Assembly (NCBI RefSeq): GCF_013372625.1
Contig: NZ_JABXFD010000243.1
Location: 1 to 45,364 of the forward strand
Direction of reading: 5' to 3'
Source: Actinomadura sp. BRA 177
GTDB taxonomy: Bacteria; Actinomycetota; Actinomycetes; Streptosporangiales; Streptosporangiaceae
DNA length: 45,364 bases
Shown piece by piece: positions 31,111 to 38,217 of the stretch. Both the position numbers and the translations under genes were made by a program. How positions within the stretch are numbered: the first letter of the stretch is position 1; every line of letters starts with the position of its first letter. A model generated the notes under the pieces. It was not told the DNA's origin and ran no database searches. It was given only the letters and a program-made list of their open reading frames with translations.

Positions 31111-31124
31111 TAGAACCTGTTCTT
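31111..31124. promoter_or_regulatory. KstR-like operator copy 1 (upstream of SnoaL-like gene)
   Basis: TAGAACCTGTTCTT: an AGAAC-N2-GTTCT inverted repeat that matches TNNAACNNGTTNNA, the known KstR consensus of mycobacterial steroid catabolism, at 13 of 14 positions counted with free N (only the last base is T, not A). It lies just upstream of TCTAAT (31126-31131), a -10-like hexamer, and so sits over the promoter of the gene at 31159. Repressor identity is inferred. Confidence 0.6.
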
Positions 31125-31158
31125 GTCTAATCGCGTTCCAGCGGCCAGTCTTGGGCGC

Positions 31159-31620
31159 ATGGACCTGGTTGCTCTGGAAGAGATCCGGCGGCTCAAGCAC
31201 CGCTACCTGCGCTGCGTCGACCTGAAGCTGTGGGACGAGTTCGCCGAGGTGTTCACGGAGGACGCCGTCGCCGAGTACGACACCCCGGTGCTCAAGAAGA
31301 CCCTCAGGTTGGAGGGGCGGGACGCGATCGTCCAGTACATGCGGGAGAACCTGGACGGCGGGAAGATCAGCGCGCATACGGCTGGGGCGCCGGAGATCGA
31401 CATCGACGGGGACCGGGCGACGGGGATCTGGTCGCTGGACGACACGATCATCATTCCGGCCCACAACCTGCTGATTCGCGGCGCTGCCTTCTACCACGAC
31501 GTCTACCGGCGCGGCGAGGACGGGCGCTGGCTGGTCGAGAAGACCGGGCACCGGCGGACGTACGAGTACATGGTTTCGCTGGACGATGCCCCGAGCCTGA
31601 AGTTCACGACCTCCCATTGA
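31159..31620 (+). CDS. SnoaL-like (NTF2-fold) protein
   Basis: A 153-aa SnoaL-like protein of the NTF2-like fold. It starts MDLVALEEIRRLKHRYLRCVD, where the RY-xxx-D segment and later FTEDAVAEYDTP are typical of steroid-type NTF2-like proteins. It ends with GRWLVEKTGHRRTYEYM. Such proteins act as ketosteroid isomerase-like enzymes, dehydratases or monooxygenases, or bind small hydrophobic substrates. ATG 31159 is chosen over an upstream start because it lies about 28 bp from the -10-like hexamer and opens the family domain. The KstR-like operator just upstream suggests steroid- or lipid-linked control. Reaction unknown. Confidence 0.8.
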   Translation: MDLVALEEIRRLKHRYLRCVDLKLWDEFAEVFTEDAVAEYDTPVLKKTLRLEGRDAIVQYMRENLDGGKISAHTAGAPEIDIDGDRATGIWSLDDTIIIPAHNLLIRGAAFYHDVYRRGEDGRWLVEKTGHRRTYEYMVSLDDAPSLKFTTSH

Positions 31621-31645
31621 TCGGGACCGAACGTTGACCCGTCCA

Positions 31646-31659
31646 TAGAACGGGTTCTA
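31646..31659. promoter_or_regulatory. KstR-like operator copy 2 (upstream of DUF1214-type operon)
   Basis: TAGAACGGGTTCTA: an AGAAC-N2-GTTCT repeat with T and A outside, an exact fit to TNNAACNNGTTNNA. Its centre differs from copy 1 but the arms are identical. TAGGTT (31658-31663), a TANNNT-type hexamer, overlaps its right end. It lies 65 bp upstream of the GTG at 31724. A further partial half-site GTTCT stands a few bases downstream. Confidence 0.65.
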
Positions 31660-31723
31660 GGTTCTGGTCTTCCAGTGTCGCGTTCTCAACGGCGTTCGCG
31701 CCCTGCGTCCCCAGGAGAGCCCG

Positions 31724-32944
31724 GTGGCCACCGACTCAGCCGAAGGCAAGACCGACAACTTCGACGCCGCGACGCGCTCGTTCGCCGATGCGATCGTTGA
31801 GGCGGAGCGCATCATCCGTAGCGCGCCGCATGTCAAGACCGACCAGGACCTGGCCGAGGGGCTCGACTACCTCGCCGGCAGCATCAAAGCCTCGCTGCAC
31901 ATGGTCGGCGCCTACCAGCAGGACTATCCGTTCTTCGCGTCCTCCACTGGTCCGTATACGAAGTTGGGGCTCGACAACCCCGACACGTTGTACTTCCACG
32001 CCTACATTCGGGACGACGCCGAATACGTGGTGACCGGACGGCGGGGGACGACGGCCGATCTGAGCTTCCAGGTCATGAACGGCGACTACTCGCCGACGCA
32101 GTCGCCCGACAGCTTGACCGCGTTCGATGACCGCGAACTCGATATCGCCGAGGATGGCTCGTTCCAGCTTCGGTTCGGGCCGCCCAAGGACGACGCCGGA
32201 CCTTGGTACGTCACGCTTCCCTCCGGGGCCGCGATGCTCATCGTCCGGGAAGTGTTCAGCGACTGGGAGAGTGAGCGGCCGGGAGAGATTCGCATCCACC
32301 GGGCCGACACGCTTGGTACGTCGCCGCTCTCCGTTCCGTCCGAGAGGATGGCCCGGCGGTACCAGATCGCGGGAAAGATGCTGGTCTCCAGGATCCGTAC
32401 CTTCCTGGCCTTCCCTGAATGGCACTACCTGCAACTGCCGGTCAACACGCTGACCGAGCCGCGGCCTACGCCGGGCGGCCTGGCCACGCAGTTCTCGTCC
32501 GTCGGACACTACGACTTGGACGATGACGAGGTCATGGTCATCACTGCGCCGGCCACCGAACGAGACGTGGCGCCTTATCAAGGCTTCCAGCTCGGCAGCA
32601 TGTGGTACATCTCGCTCGACTACATCAACCATCAGACGAGCCTCACCGCCGACCAAGCCCGCGTCGACGAGGACGGGATGATCCGGTACATCGTCAGCGA
32701 ACGCGATCCTGGGCTCGCCAACTGGATCGAGCGGACGGGGCATCGGCGCGGCTATCTGCAGTTCCGCTGGCAGCGCATCAGCCGTGACCTCACACCCGAG
32801 GACGGGCCTAACGTCGAGGTCGTGAAGTTCGACGATCTCCCACGCGTCCTCCCGTTCTATGGGAAGCAGCGGGTCAGTCCACAGGAATGGGCAGAGAAGA
32901 TTGCGGCCCGACAGGTCGCCGTCGCGAAGAGGATGCTCGGCTGA
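31724..32944 (+). CDS. DUF1214-type protein
   Basis: A 406-aa protein that resembles the DUF1214/DUF1254 family of actinomycetes, which is often found next to lipid and steroid catabolic genes. Central motifs include FFASSTGPYTKLGLDNPDTLY, VMNGDYSPTQSP, GPWYVTLPSGAAMLIVREVF and GEIRIHRAD, and the end YLQFRWQRI. The domain runs through most of the length. No signal peptide or membrane helix is seen. The GTG start has CCAGGAGAGCCC upstream. Its stop overlaps the SDR gene start as TGATG. It follows KstR-like operator copy 2 and begins a three-gene operon with the SDR and the sulfotransferase. Function unknown; the family suggests a role with bulky hydrophobic substrates. Confidence 0.8.
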   Translation: MATDSAEGKTDNFDAATRSFADAIVEAERIIRSAPHVKTDQDLAEGLDYLAGSIKASLHMVGAYQQDYPFFASSTGPYTKLGLDNPDTLYFHAYIRDDAEYVVTGRRGTTADLSFQVMNGDYSPTQSPDSLTAFDDRELDIAEDGSFQLRFGPPKDDAGPWYVTLPSGAAMLIVREVFSDWESERPGEIRIHRADTLGTSPLSVPSERMARRYQIAGKMLVSRIRTFLAFPEWHYLQLPVNTLTEPRPTPGGLATQFSSVGHYDLDDDEVMVITAPATERDVAPYQGFQLGSMWYISLDYINHQTSLTADQARVDEDGMIRYIVSERDPGLANWIERTGHRRGYLQFRWQRISRDLTPEDGPNVEVVKFDDLPRVLPFYGKQRVSPQEWAEKIAARQVAVAKRMLG

Positions 32945-33726
32945 TGGCGGGTCTTCTGGAAGACAAGGTCGTCGTCGTTTCCGGTGTCGGGCCCGGGCTG
33001 GGACGCGGGCTCGCTATCCAATGCGCCAAGGCCGGTGCCGATGTGGTGCTCGCCGCGCGTAACGAGGAACGCCTCGCCGAGGTCACCAAGGAAGTCGAGG
33101 ACATCGGGCGTCGTGCCGTCGCCGTCCCGACCGACATCAACGACTCGGCGGCATGCGAGCGGCTCGCGGAGACGGCCCAAGAAGCGTTCGGACGCGTGGA
33201 CGGCCTGATCAACAACGCCTTCGCGACGCCGCCGCTACGCGATCTGACCAAGGTCGATCTCGATGGGGTGCGGGCCGGCTTCGAGACGAACGTCCTCGCA
33301 GCACTGCACTTGACCAGGTTGTTCGTCCCGGCACTCGAACAACACGGCGGGTCCGTCGTAATGATCAACTCGGCCGTCCTCAGGCACTCTCGCCGAACGT
33401 TCGGGGCCTACAAGATGGCCAAGGCCGCCCTCCTCGCTATGGCACAGAATCTGGCCACTGAGCTGGGCCCGCGCGGCATTCGGGTCAACACCATCGCCCC
33501 CGGATACATCTGGGCCGACAACCTTCAGTGGTACTTCAACCACCTCGCCAAAAAGCGCGGCGTCACGATGCAGGACGTCTACGACGAGAATGCCGCCACC
33601 ACCGACCTGCGGAAACTGCCCGAACCCGATGAGGTCGCGGACGCCGTGGTGTTCATGCTGTCGCCGCTGGCCCGCGCGGTCACCGGGCAATGCCTGGACG
33701 TCAATTCCGGCGAGTGGCACCACTAG
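32944..33726 (+). CDS. Short-chain dehydrogenase/reductase
   Basis: A 260-aa SDR, probably oxidising or reducing a hydroxyl/keto group with NAD(P). The cofactor loop is VSGVGPGLGRGLA, followed by the Asn motif INNAFATPP and the catalytic Ser in VMINSAVLRHS, and YKMAKAALLAMAQN (YxxxK). The PG motif RVNTIAPGYIW follows. All catalytic residues are present, unlike the decayed SDR at 30299. ATG 32944 overlaps the stop of the DUF1214-type gene. It is the middle gene of the operator-linked operon. The substrate is likely a steroid- or lipid-like alcohol by context. Confidence 0.9.
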   Translation: MAGLLEDKVVVVSGVGPGLGRGLAIQCAKAGADVVLAARNEERLAEVTKEVEDIGRRAVAVPTDINDSAACERLAETAQEAFGRVDGLINNAFATPPLRDLTKVDLDGVRAGFETNVLAALHLTRLFVPALEQHGGSVVMINSAVLRHSRRTFGAYKMAKAALLAMAQNLATELGPRGIRVNTIAPGYIWADNLQWYFNHLAKKRGVTMQDVYDENAATTDLRKLPEPDEVADAVVFMLSPLARAVTGQCLDVNSGEWHH

Positions 33727-33740
33727 GAAAGGGCGTACCG

Positions 33741-34901
33741 ATGAGCGCAGGCCGCGACAGCGTTGGGACGGTCGACGACCTCCATGCGTCCGCCAGCAAG
33801 GTCACCGGCATGGACGACTTCGGCGATCACGACTACTTGGACGGGTTGAAAGTCCTGCTGGAGTCCCTCACGAAGGACGCCAACCTCACCTCCCTCGGAA
33901 ACAAGGCTCAGCGGTCAATGTTGCGGGGTGCGCTGGCCGCCCGGCAGTTCTCTGAGGCAGCGTGGAAGCGCCACCCTGAACACGCGGACGTGCCCATCGA
34001 CCGGCCGATATTTGTCACCGGCCTGCCGCGCACCGGGACGACTGCGCTGCACAGGCTCCTCACCGCCGACCCCACCCACCAGGGCCTCGACCTCTGGCTT
34101 GCCGAAGTGCCGCAGCCGCGTCCTCCCCGCCAGACCTGGGCGGACAACCCAGTCTTCCAAGCCATCGACGCCGGCTATCGACGCCACCACATCGAGAACC
34201 CTGAGTTCATGGGCGTCCACTACATCTCGGCAGACTCCGTCGAAGAGTGCTGGCAACTCCTCCGCCAAAGCATGCTCTCGATCTCCTTCGAATGCCTGGC
34301 GCACCTGCCGACCTACTCGTCCTGGCTCGCCGAGCAGGACTGGACGCCTGCCTACCGCAGGCACCGCGGCAACCTTCAGCTCATTGGCCTGAACGACGTC
34401 AGTAAGCGCTGGGTGCTGAAGAACCCCAGCCACCTCTTCGCATTGGACGCGCTGCTCGACGTCTACCCCGACGCGCTCATCATCCAGACCCATCGGACAC
34501 CGCGCACCGCCATGGCCTCCATGTGCAGTCTTGCGGCGCACGCCACCTCCGGTTGGTCGGACGTCTTCACCGGCGCCACCATCGGTCGCGACCAGCTCGA
34601 CCTATGGAGCCGGGGTCTCGACCAATTCCGTGAAGAGCGGGCACGCCACAATCCCGACCAGTTCGTGGACGTCCACTACGACGACTTCGTCCACGACCCC
34701 ATCGGCACCGTCGAGACCGTCTACGCCCGCTTCGGCCTCCCGTTCACCGACGAAGCCCGAACCGCGATGACGCAGCTCCACAATGAGAGCCGTACCGGCG
34801 CCGCCAAGCCGGCTCACCGCTACTCGCTCGAAGATTTCGGCCTCACCCCCGACCAGGTGGACGAGCGTTTCGCCGACTACACCGCCACCCTCCGCACCTG
34901 A
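33741..34901 (+). CDS. Sulfotransferase (PAPS-dependent family)
   Basis: A 386-aa sulfotransferase family protein that moves a sulfuryl group from PAPS to a hydroxyl. The 5'-phosphosulfate-binding loop is FVTGLPRTGTTALHRLL, early on at about residues 88-104. KNPSHLFALDALLDVYPDALIIQTHR is the second, 3'-phosphate-binding area. The helix segment TATLRT ends the protein. ATG 33741 is preceded by AGGAAAGGG, and opens MSAGRDSVGTVDDLHASASK. It is 14 bp after the SDR stop and is the last gene of the operon. In actinomycetes such genes sit in steroid, lipid or antibiotic pathways. The acceptor is unknown. Confidence 0.85.
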   Translation: MSAGRDSVGTVDDLHASASKVTGMDDFGDHDYLDGLKVLLESLTKDANLTSLGNKAQRSMLRGALAARQFSEAAWKRHPEHADVPIDRPIFVTGLPRTGTTALHRLLTADPTHQGLDLWLAEVPQPRPPRQTWADNPVFQAIDAGYRRHHIENPEFMGVHYISADSVEECWQLLRQSMLSISFECLAHLPTYSSWLAEQDWTPAYRRHRGNLQLIGLNDVSKRWVLKNPSHLFALDALLDVYPDALIIQTHRTPRTAMASMCSLAAHATSGWSDVFTGATIGRDQLDLWSRGLDQFREERARHNPDQFVDVHYDDFVHDPIGTVETVYARFGLPFTDEARTAMTQLHNESRTGAAKPAHRYSLEDFGLTPDQVDERFADYTATLRT

Positions 34902-34933
34902 CACCGCGCGACCTCACCGACCAAGAGAGCAAT

Positions 34934-35310
34934 TCAGTCAGCTCGACCCTCGGTGAAAAGGTAGGCGAGGACCGAGTAGGCAAGGACGGGAGAGCATTCC
35001 GGCGACAGGCACAACGCCCAGGTCCGGCGCCGAAGTCTGGCGAAACGCCCGACCTCCCTGCCGTCCGGATGGACGATGGAATGCACGTCGACGGTGTGCC
35101 CTCGCGCCGAGGTCATCTCACCCAGCAGCGTCCCGTCCGGCCGTTCGATCCTGGGACGGCCGCCCTGGAGTGCCAAATGGGGGATCACGGTCTCGGGCCG
35201 TCGATCCGCGTCGAGCATCAGAACTTCGTCACCCCGCCGCTCGATGAGAAACCCAACCTGACCATCGGTTCGCCGCACAGATGCGAACCGCCGCCGATCA
35301 GCCCCGACCG
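34934..35310 (-). pseudogene. C-terminal fragment of an unidentified gene, antisense to the oxidase start
   Basis: On the minus strand a coherent stretch runs from about 35310 to a stop at 34934. It reads VGFLIERRGDEVLMLDAD, PDGTLLGEMTSARGHTVDV, PDGREVGRFARLRRRTWALC and YSVLAYLFTEG. This has the look of a beta-strand-rich C-terminal domain (LURP-one-like or similar), and it begins abruptly where the FAD oxidase sequence takes over on the other strand. No start fits. It is probably the remnant of a gene cut by a deletion or insertion that brought in the oxidase. The family is uncertain. Confidence 0.35.
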
Positions 35311-36760
35311 GCACAGGTACATCAGGATCACCGAACCGGACGCGAAGATGCGGCTGGCGGTACGGGAGACACCGCGCGACCCCAAGCGGACGCGTATCAC
35401 CGTCCGGTCCGGCGGGCACTGCTACGAGAACTTTGTCTGCGGGGACGACGTGCGGGTCATACTCGACGTCTCCGAGATGTGCGACATCGGCTACGACGAC
35501 GACATGGACGCCTACTGCGTGGGGGCCGGCGCCGCCAACTGGCACGTCTACAGCCACCTCTATCCGATGAGCGGAAGGGCCCTGCCGGGCGGCTCCTGCT
35601 ATTCCGTGGGTCTGGGCGGCCACATCACGGGCGGCGGATACGGCCTGATGTCCCGGCAGTTCGGCCTGACCGTCGACTATCTCTACGCGGTCGAAGTGGC
35701 CGTCGTGAACCGAGACCGAACCGTTGAACTCGTCGTGGCACGCCGCGACGACTCCGACCCCGAGCGCCGGCAACTCTGGTGGGCGCACACCGGAGGAGGC
35801 GGCGGAAACTTCGGGCTCATCACCAAGTTCTGGTTCAAGGACGTTCCGGAACCGCCCAGCCGGGTGCGCCTGGCGGGCGTCGCCTGGAACTGGGAGGATT
35901 TCACCAAGGACGACTTCACCCACCTGCTCACTTCCTTCGGCAACTACTTCCGCGACCACCAGGACCCGTCCACGGCGGCCGGGAAACTGTTCGCCCTGCT
36001 CCATCTCAACCACCACAGCAACGGTCAGATCGGGCTCACGGCGCAGGTGGACATCGACGACCCCGCGGGCATCGCGGCCATGGACGACTTCCTCAACCAG
36101 GTCAAAAGCGGAATTCGTTCGGAGTGGACGGACATGCTGACCTCGATGGGGGAGCGTCCGCCCCTCACCCAGATGAAGATCCCGCGGGACATGCCATGGC
36201 TGACGGCGACCCAGGTCATGGACGGCAGCGGCGAAGACCAGTGCGGAAAGTACAAGTCCGCCTACATGCGCAAGCCCTTCAGCCCCACGCAGATCAACGA
36301 AATGTGGTCCTACCTCAGCAAGGACGGCCCTTACGGCGACTACACCAACCCGCAGTCCCTCATCCAGATCGACTCCTACGGCGGCGCCATCAACAACCCT
36401 CCGTACGACACGGCGGTGCCGCAGCGCGACTCCATCATGAAGATGCAGTACCAGGTCTACTGGACGAAGAACGACCCCAAGGAATCCACCTATCTGGAGT
36501 GGATCCGCACCATCTACCAGGCGACGTTCTCCGCCACCGGCGGCGTCCCCACGGTGGGCCTCCCCAATGACGAGGACGCGCTGACCGACGGCTGCTACAT
36601 CAACTACCCGGACGTCGACCTGGACGACCCGATGTGGAACACATCAGGCCAACACTCCTTCGCCCTCTACTACAAGGACGCCTACTTCGGCCTCCAGGAT
36701 GTGAAGCGGCGCTGGGACCCGCTGAACATCTTCCGCAACAGCCAGTCCATCCAGGCGTAG
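35069..36760 (+). CDS. Berberine-bridge-type FAD-linked oxidase (bicovalent FAD)
   Basis: A FAD-dependent oxidase of the PCMH/BBE family, up to 563 aa. RSGGHCYENF holds the His that binds FAD by an 8-alpha bond, and GGSCYSVGLGGHITGGGYG carries the Cys for the 6-S-cysteinyl bond, so FAD should be bicovalently bound. The C-terminal BBE segment ends DPLNIFRNSQSIQ. Such enzymes oxidise alcohols, sugars or aromatic rings with O2. The N-terminal part is odd: the usual 60 residues before RSGGH are not recognisable and this stretch overlaps an antisense gene fragment, so the true start may be ATG 35348 or the gene may be 5'-damaged. Otherwise all key residues are present. No neighbour defines its substrate. 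Confidence 0.75.
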   Translation: MDDGMHVDGVPSRRGHLTQQRPVRPFDPGTAALECQMGDHGLGPSIRVEHQNFVTPPLDEKPNLTIGSPHRCEPPPISPDRHRYIRITEPDAKMRLAVRETPRDPKRTRITVRSGGHCYENFVCGDDVRVILDVSEMCDIGYDDDMDAYCVGAGAANWHVYSHLYPMSGRALPGGSCYSVGLGGHITGGGYGLMSRQFGLTVDYLYAVEVAVVNRDRTVELVVARRDDSDPERRQLWWAHTGGGGGNFGLITKFWFKDVPEPPSRVRLAGVAWNWEDFTKDDFTHLLTSFGNYFRDHQDPSTAAGKLFALLHLNHHSNGQIGLTAQVDIDDPAGIAAMDDFLNQVKSGIRSEWTDMLTSMGERPPLTQMKIPRDMPWLTATQVMDGSGEDQCGKYKSAYMRKPFSPTQINEMWSYLSKDGPYGDYTNPQSLIQIDSYGGAINNPPYDTAVPQRDSIMKMQYQVYWTKNDPKESTYLEWIRTIYQATFSATGGVPTVGLPNDEDALTDGCYINYPDVDLDDPMWNTSGQHSFALYYKDAYFGLQDVKRRWDPLNIFRNSQSIQA

Positions 36761-36963
36761 CAGAGGAAGACCGCCCGCTGGGGACCCGCCAGACCGCCCG
36801 CCGCCGGGCGGCCGCGTCCCCGGCGGGTGCCCGCCTTACTGCGGCTTTGCCACCGAGATGCCAAGGCTGCCAGATGGACGGAACCCCAGGCCCTAGGCCA
36901 TGGGTAGGGCGGTCGGCGGCCGGGGTAGGGCACTCTCCACACCTGCCCGAACCGTCCACGGGG

Positions 36964-37758
36964 ATGAACTCGATGACGAAACCGCCGCCGCGCGTGAAGA
37001 GGAACCGTGCGAGCCTGACGTACAAACTGCGCTACGCCACCCAGAACCCGGACAAGATCAAGGCATACCTCTCGCGAGTCACCCGCGACGTGAAACTCCG
37101 TGTCGCCAACCGGAGCCACGTGGCCTACTACCGGGCCGTGATGAAGTCGGACGCGGCCAGGAGCCCCGAGGCCGCCGTCGGCAGCCCCACCCGCGAACGC
37201 TGGCTGAAGCTCGGCCAGATGCAGTTCGACTACCTGCTCAAGCACGGGCTCAAGCCCGGCGACCGGGTCTTGGAGATCGGCTGCGGCAATCTGCGCGCCG
37301 GCTGGCGGTTCATCGACTATCTGGACGCCGGCAACTACTACGGCATCGACATCTCACCCGACATCCTGCTCGCCGCGCAGCGCACCCTCGTCCACCAGGA
37401 TCTGCAGGAGAAGCTTCCGCACCTGTCCCTCGTCGACGATCTGGAGCTGGAGTTCCTGCCGTCCCGGCACTTCACCGTCGTTCATGCGCACAGCGTGTTC
37501 AGCCATTCGCCCATCGACGTCATCGACGAATGCTTCGCCCACGTGGGCCGCGTCCTCGCGCCCGACGGTTTCTTCGACTTCACCTTTGACCGCACGGAGG
37601 GGGCCGAGCACCATGTCCTCCGCGAGGACTTCTACTACCGCACCGAAACGCTGACCAAGCTCGCCGCGCGCCACGGCTTCGCGGCCCGATTCATGGACGA
37701 CTGGGAAGAACTCCCGCACGGGCAATCCAAGATCCGCATCACCCACGCGGAGCCCTGA
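36964..37758 (+). CDS. Class I SAM-dependent methyltransferase
   Basis: A 264-aa class I methyltransferase. Motif I is VLEIGCGNLRAGWRFIDYL, with the acidic end of the second strand at GIDISPDIL. Motif post-I, the loop FTVVHAHSVFSHS and the last strands VLAPDGFFDFTFDR and KIRITHAEP follow in order. ATG 36964 or ATG 36973 may be the start; the upstream open frame is Pro/Ala-rich and lacks a ribosome binding site. It is 203 bp after the oxidase gene and ends just before the convergent ArsR gene. It could methylate a sugar, lipid or natural product; nothing near shows which. Confidence 0.8.
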   Translation: MNSMTKPPPRVKRNRASLTYKLRYATQNPDKIKAYLSRVTRDVKLRVANRSHVAYYRAVMKSDAARSPEAAVGSPTRERWLKLGQMQFDYLLKHGLKPGDRVLEIGCGNLRAGWRFIDYLDAGNYYGIDISPDILLAAQRTLVHQDLQEKLPHLSLVDDLELEFLPSRHFTVVHAHSVFSHSPIDVIDECFAHVGRVLAPDGFFDFTFDRTEGAEHHVLREDFYYRTETLTKLAARHGFAARFMDDWEELPHGQSKIRITHAEP

Positions 37759-37762
37759 GGCG

Positions 37763-38128
37763 TCAGGCCGGGGTGAAGAGCGGGATCGCGAACAAGCCGG
37801 ACAGGCGGGCCACCGCCCCAGGCACCACCCTGTAGTACACCCACGTCCCGCGGCGCTCGCCCTCGATCAGGCCCGCCTGGCGCAGCACCTTCAGATGGTG
37901 GGAGATGGTCGGCGCGGTCAGCTCGAAGGCGTCGGTCAGGTCGCAGACGCACGCCTCACCGCCGTCCACCGAGGCGATCATGTTCAGCAGCCGGAGCCGC
38001 GCCGGATCGGCCAGCGCCTTGAACACCTTCGCCAGCTCGGCCGCCTCCGCCTCGCCGAGCAGCGGACCGCTCAGTGGAGCGCAGCATGCCTGACCAGTGA
38101 CGTCATCGAAGCGTAGGAACTTGGACAT
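37763..38128 (-). CDS. arsR: ArsR/SmtB-family metalloregulator
   Basis: A 121-aa ArsR-type repressor. The winged helix runs LAKVFKALADPARLRLLN, then ACVCDLTDAFELTAPTISHHLKVLRQAGL, with the metal-sensing CVC in the alpha-3 helix (C60 and C62). A further Cys pair lies at the N-terminus (QACCAP, C15 and C16). Such Cys sets bind As(III) or Sb(III) in actinomycetes and release DNA. ATG 38128 is chosen because it opens MSKFLRFDDV and lies inside one of the upstream repeats; an earlier frame to 38164 has no ribosome binding site. It is divergent from the flavoprotein gene and shares its promoter. The two 13-bp repeats and the 22-bp palindrome nearby are candidate operators. Confidence 0.85.
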   Translation of the reverse strand: MSKFLRFDDVTGQACCAPLSGPLLGEAEAAELAKVFKALADPARLRLLNMIASVDGGEACVCDLTDAFELTAPTISHHLKVLRQAGLIEGERRGTWVYYRVVPGAVARLSGLFAIPLFTPA

Positions 38129-38152
38129 ACATCTAATTTGACATCCATCTAA
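38124..38152. promoter_or_regulatory. Two direct repeats (candidate ArsR operator)
   Basis: GACATACATCTAA (38124-38136) and GACATCCATCTAA (38140-38152) are direct repeats with one mismatch, set 16 bp apart. The first covers the arsR start codon on the minus strand. Their place between arsR and the flavoprotein gene makes them likely binding sites for ArsR. The repeats are seen in the sequence; the role is inferred. Confidence 0.55.
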
Positions 38153-38172
38153 CTTCAGGAGCAACCTGGCCT

Positions 38173-38194
38173 TGCTTCGATGGCCATCGAAGCA
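38173..38194. promoter_or_regulatory. Perfect 22-bp palindrome upstream of flavoprotein gene
   Basis: The two 11-bp arms, TGCTTCGATGG and CCATCGAAGCA, form a perfect inverted repeat with no spacer. It lies 23 bp before the GTG at 38218 in the divergent arsR promoter region. It could be a second regulator site or an RNA hairpin in the leader. Nothing shows which. Confidence 0.6.
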
Positions 38195-38217
38195 GCAGAC
38201 TGGGCCAGGGAGGAACA

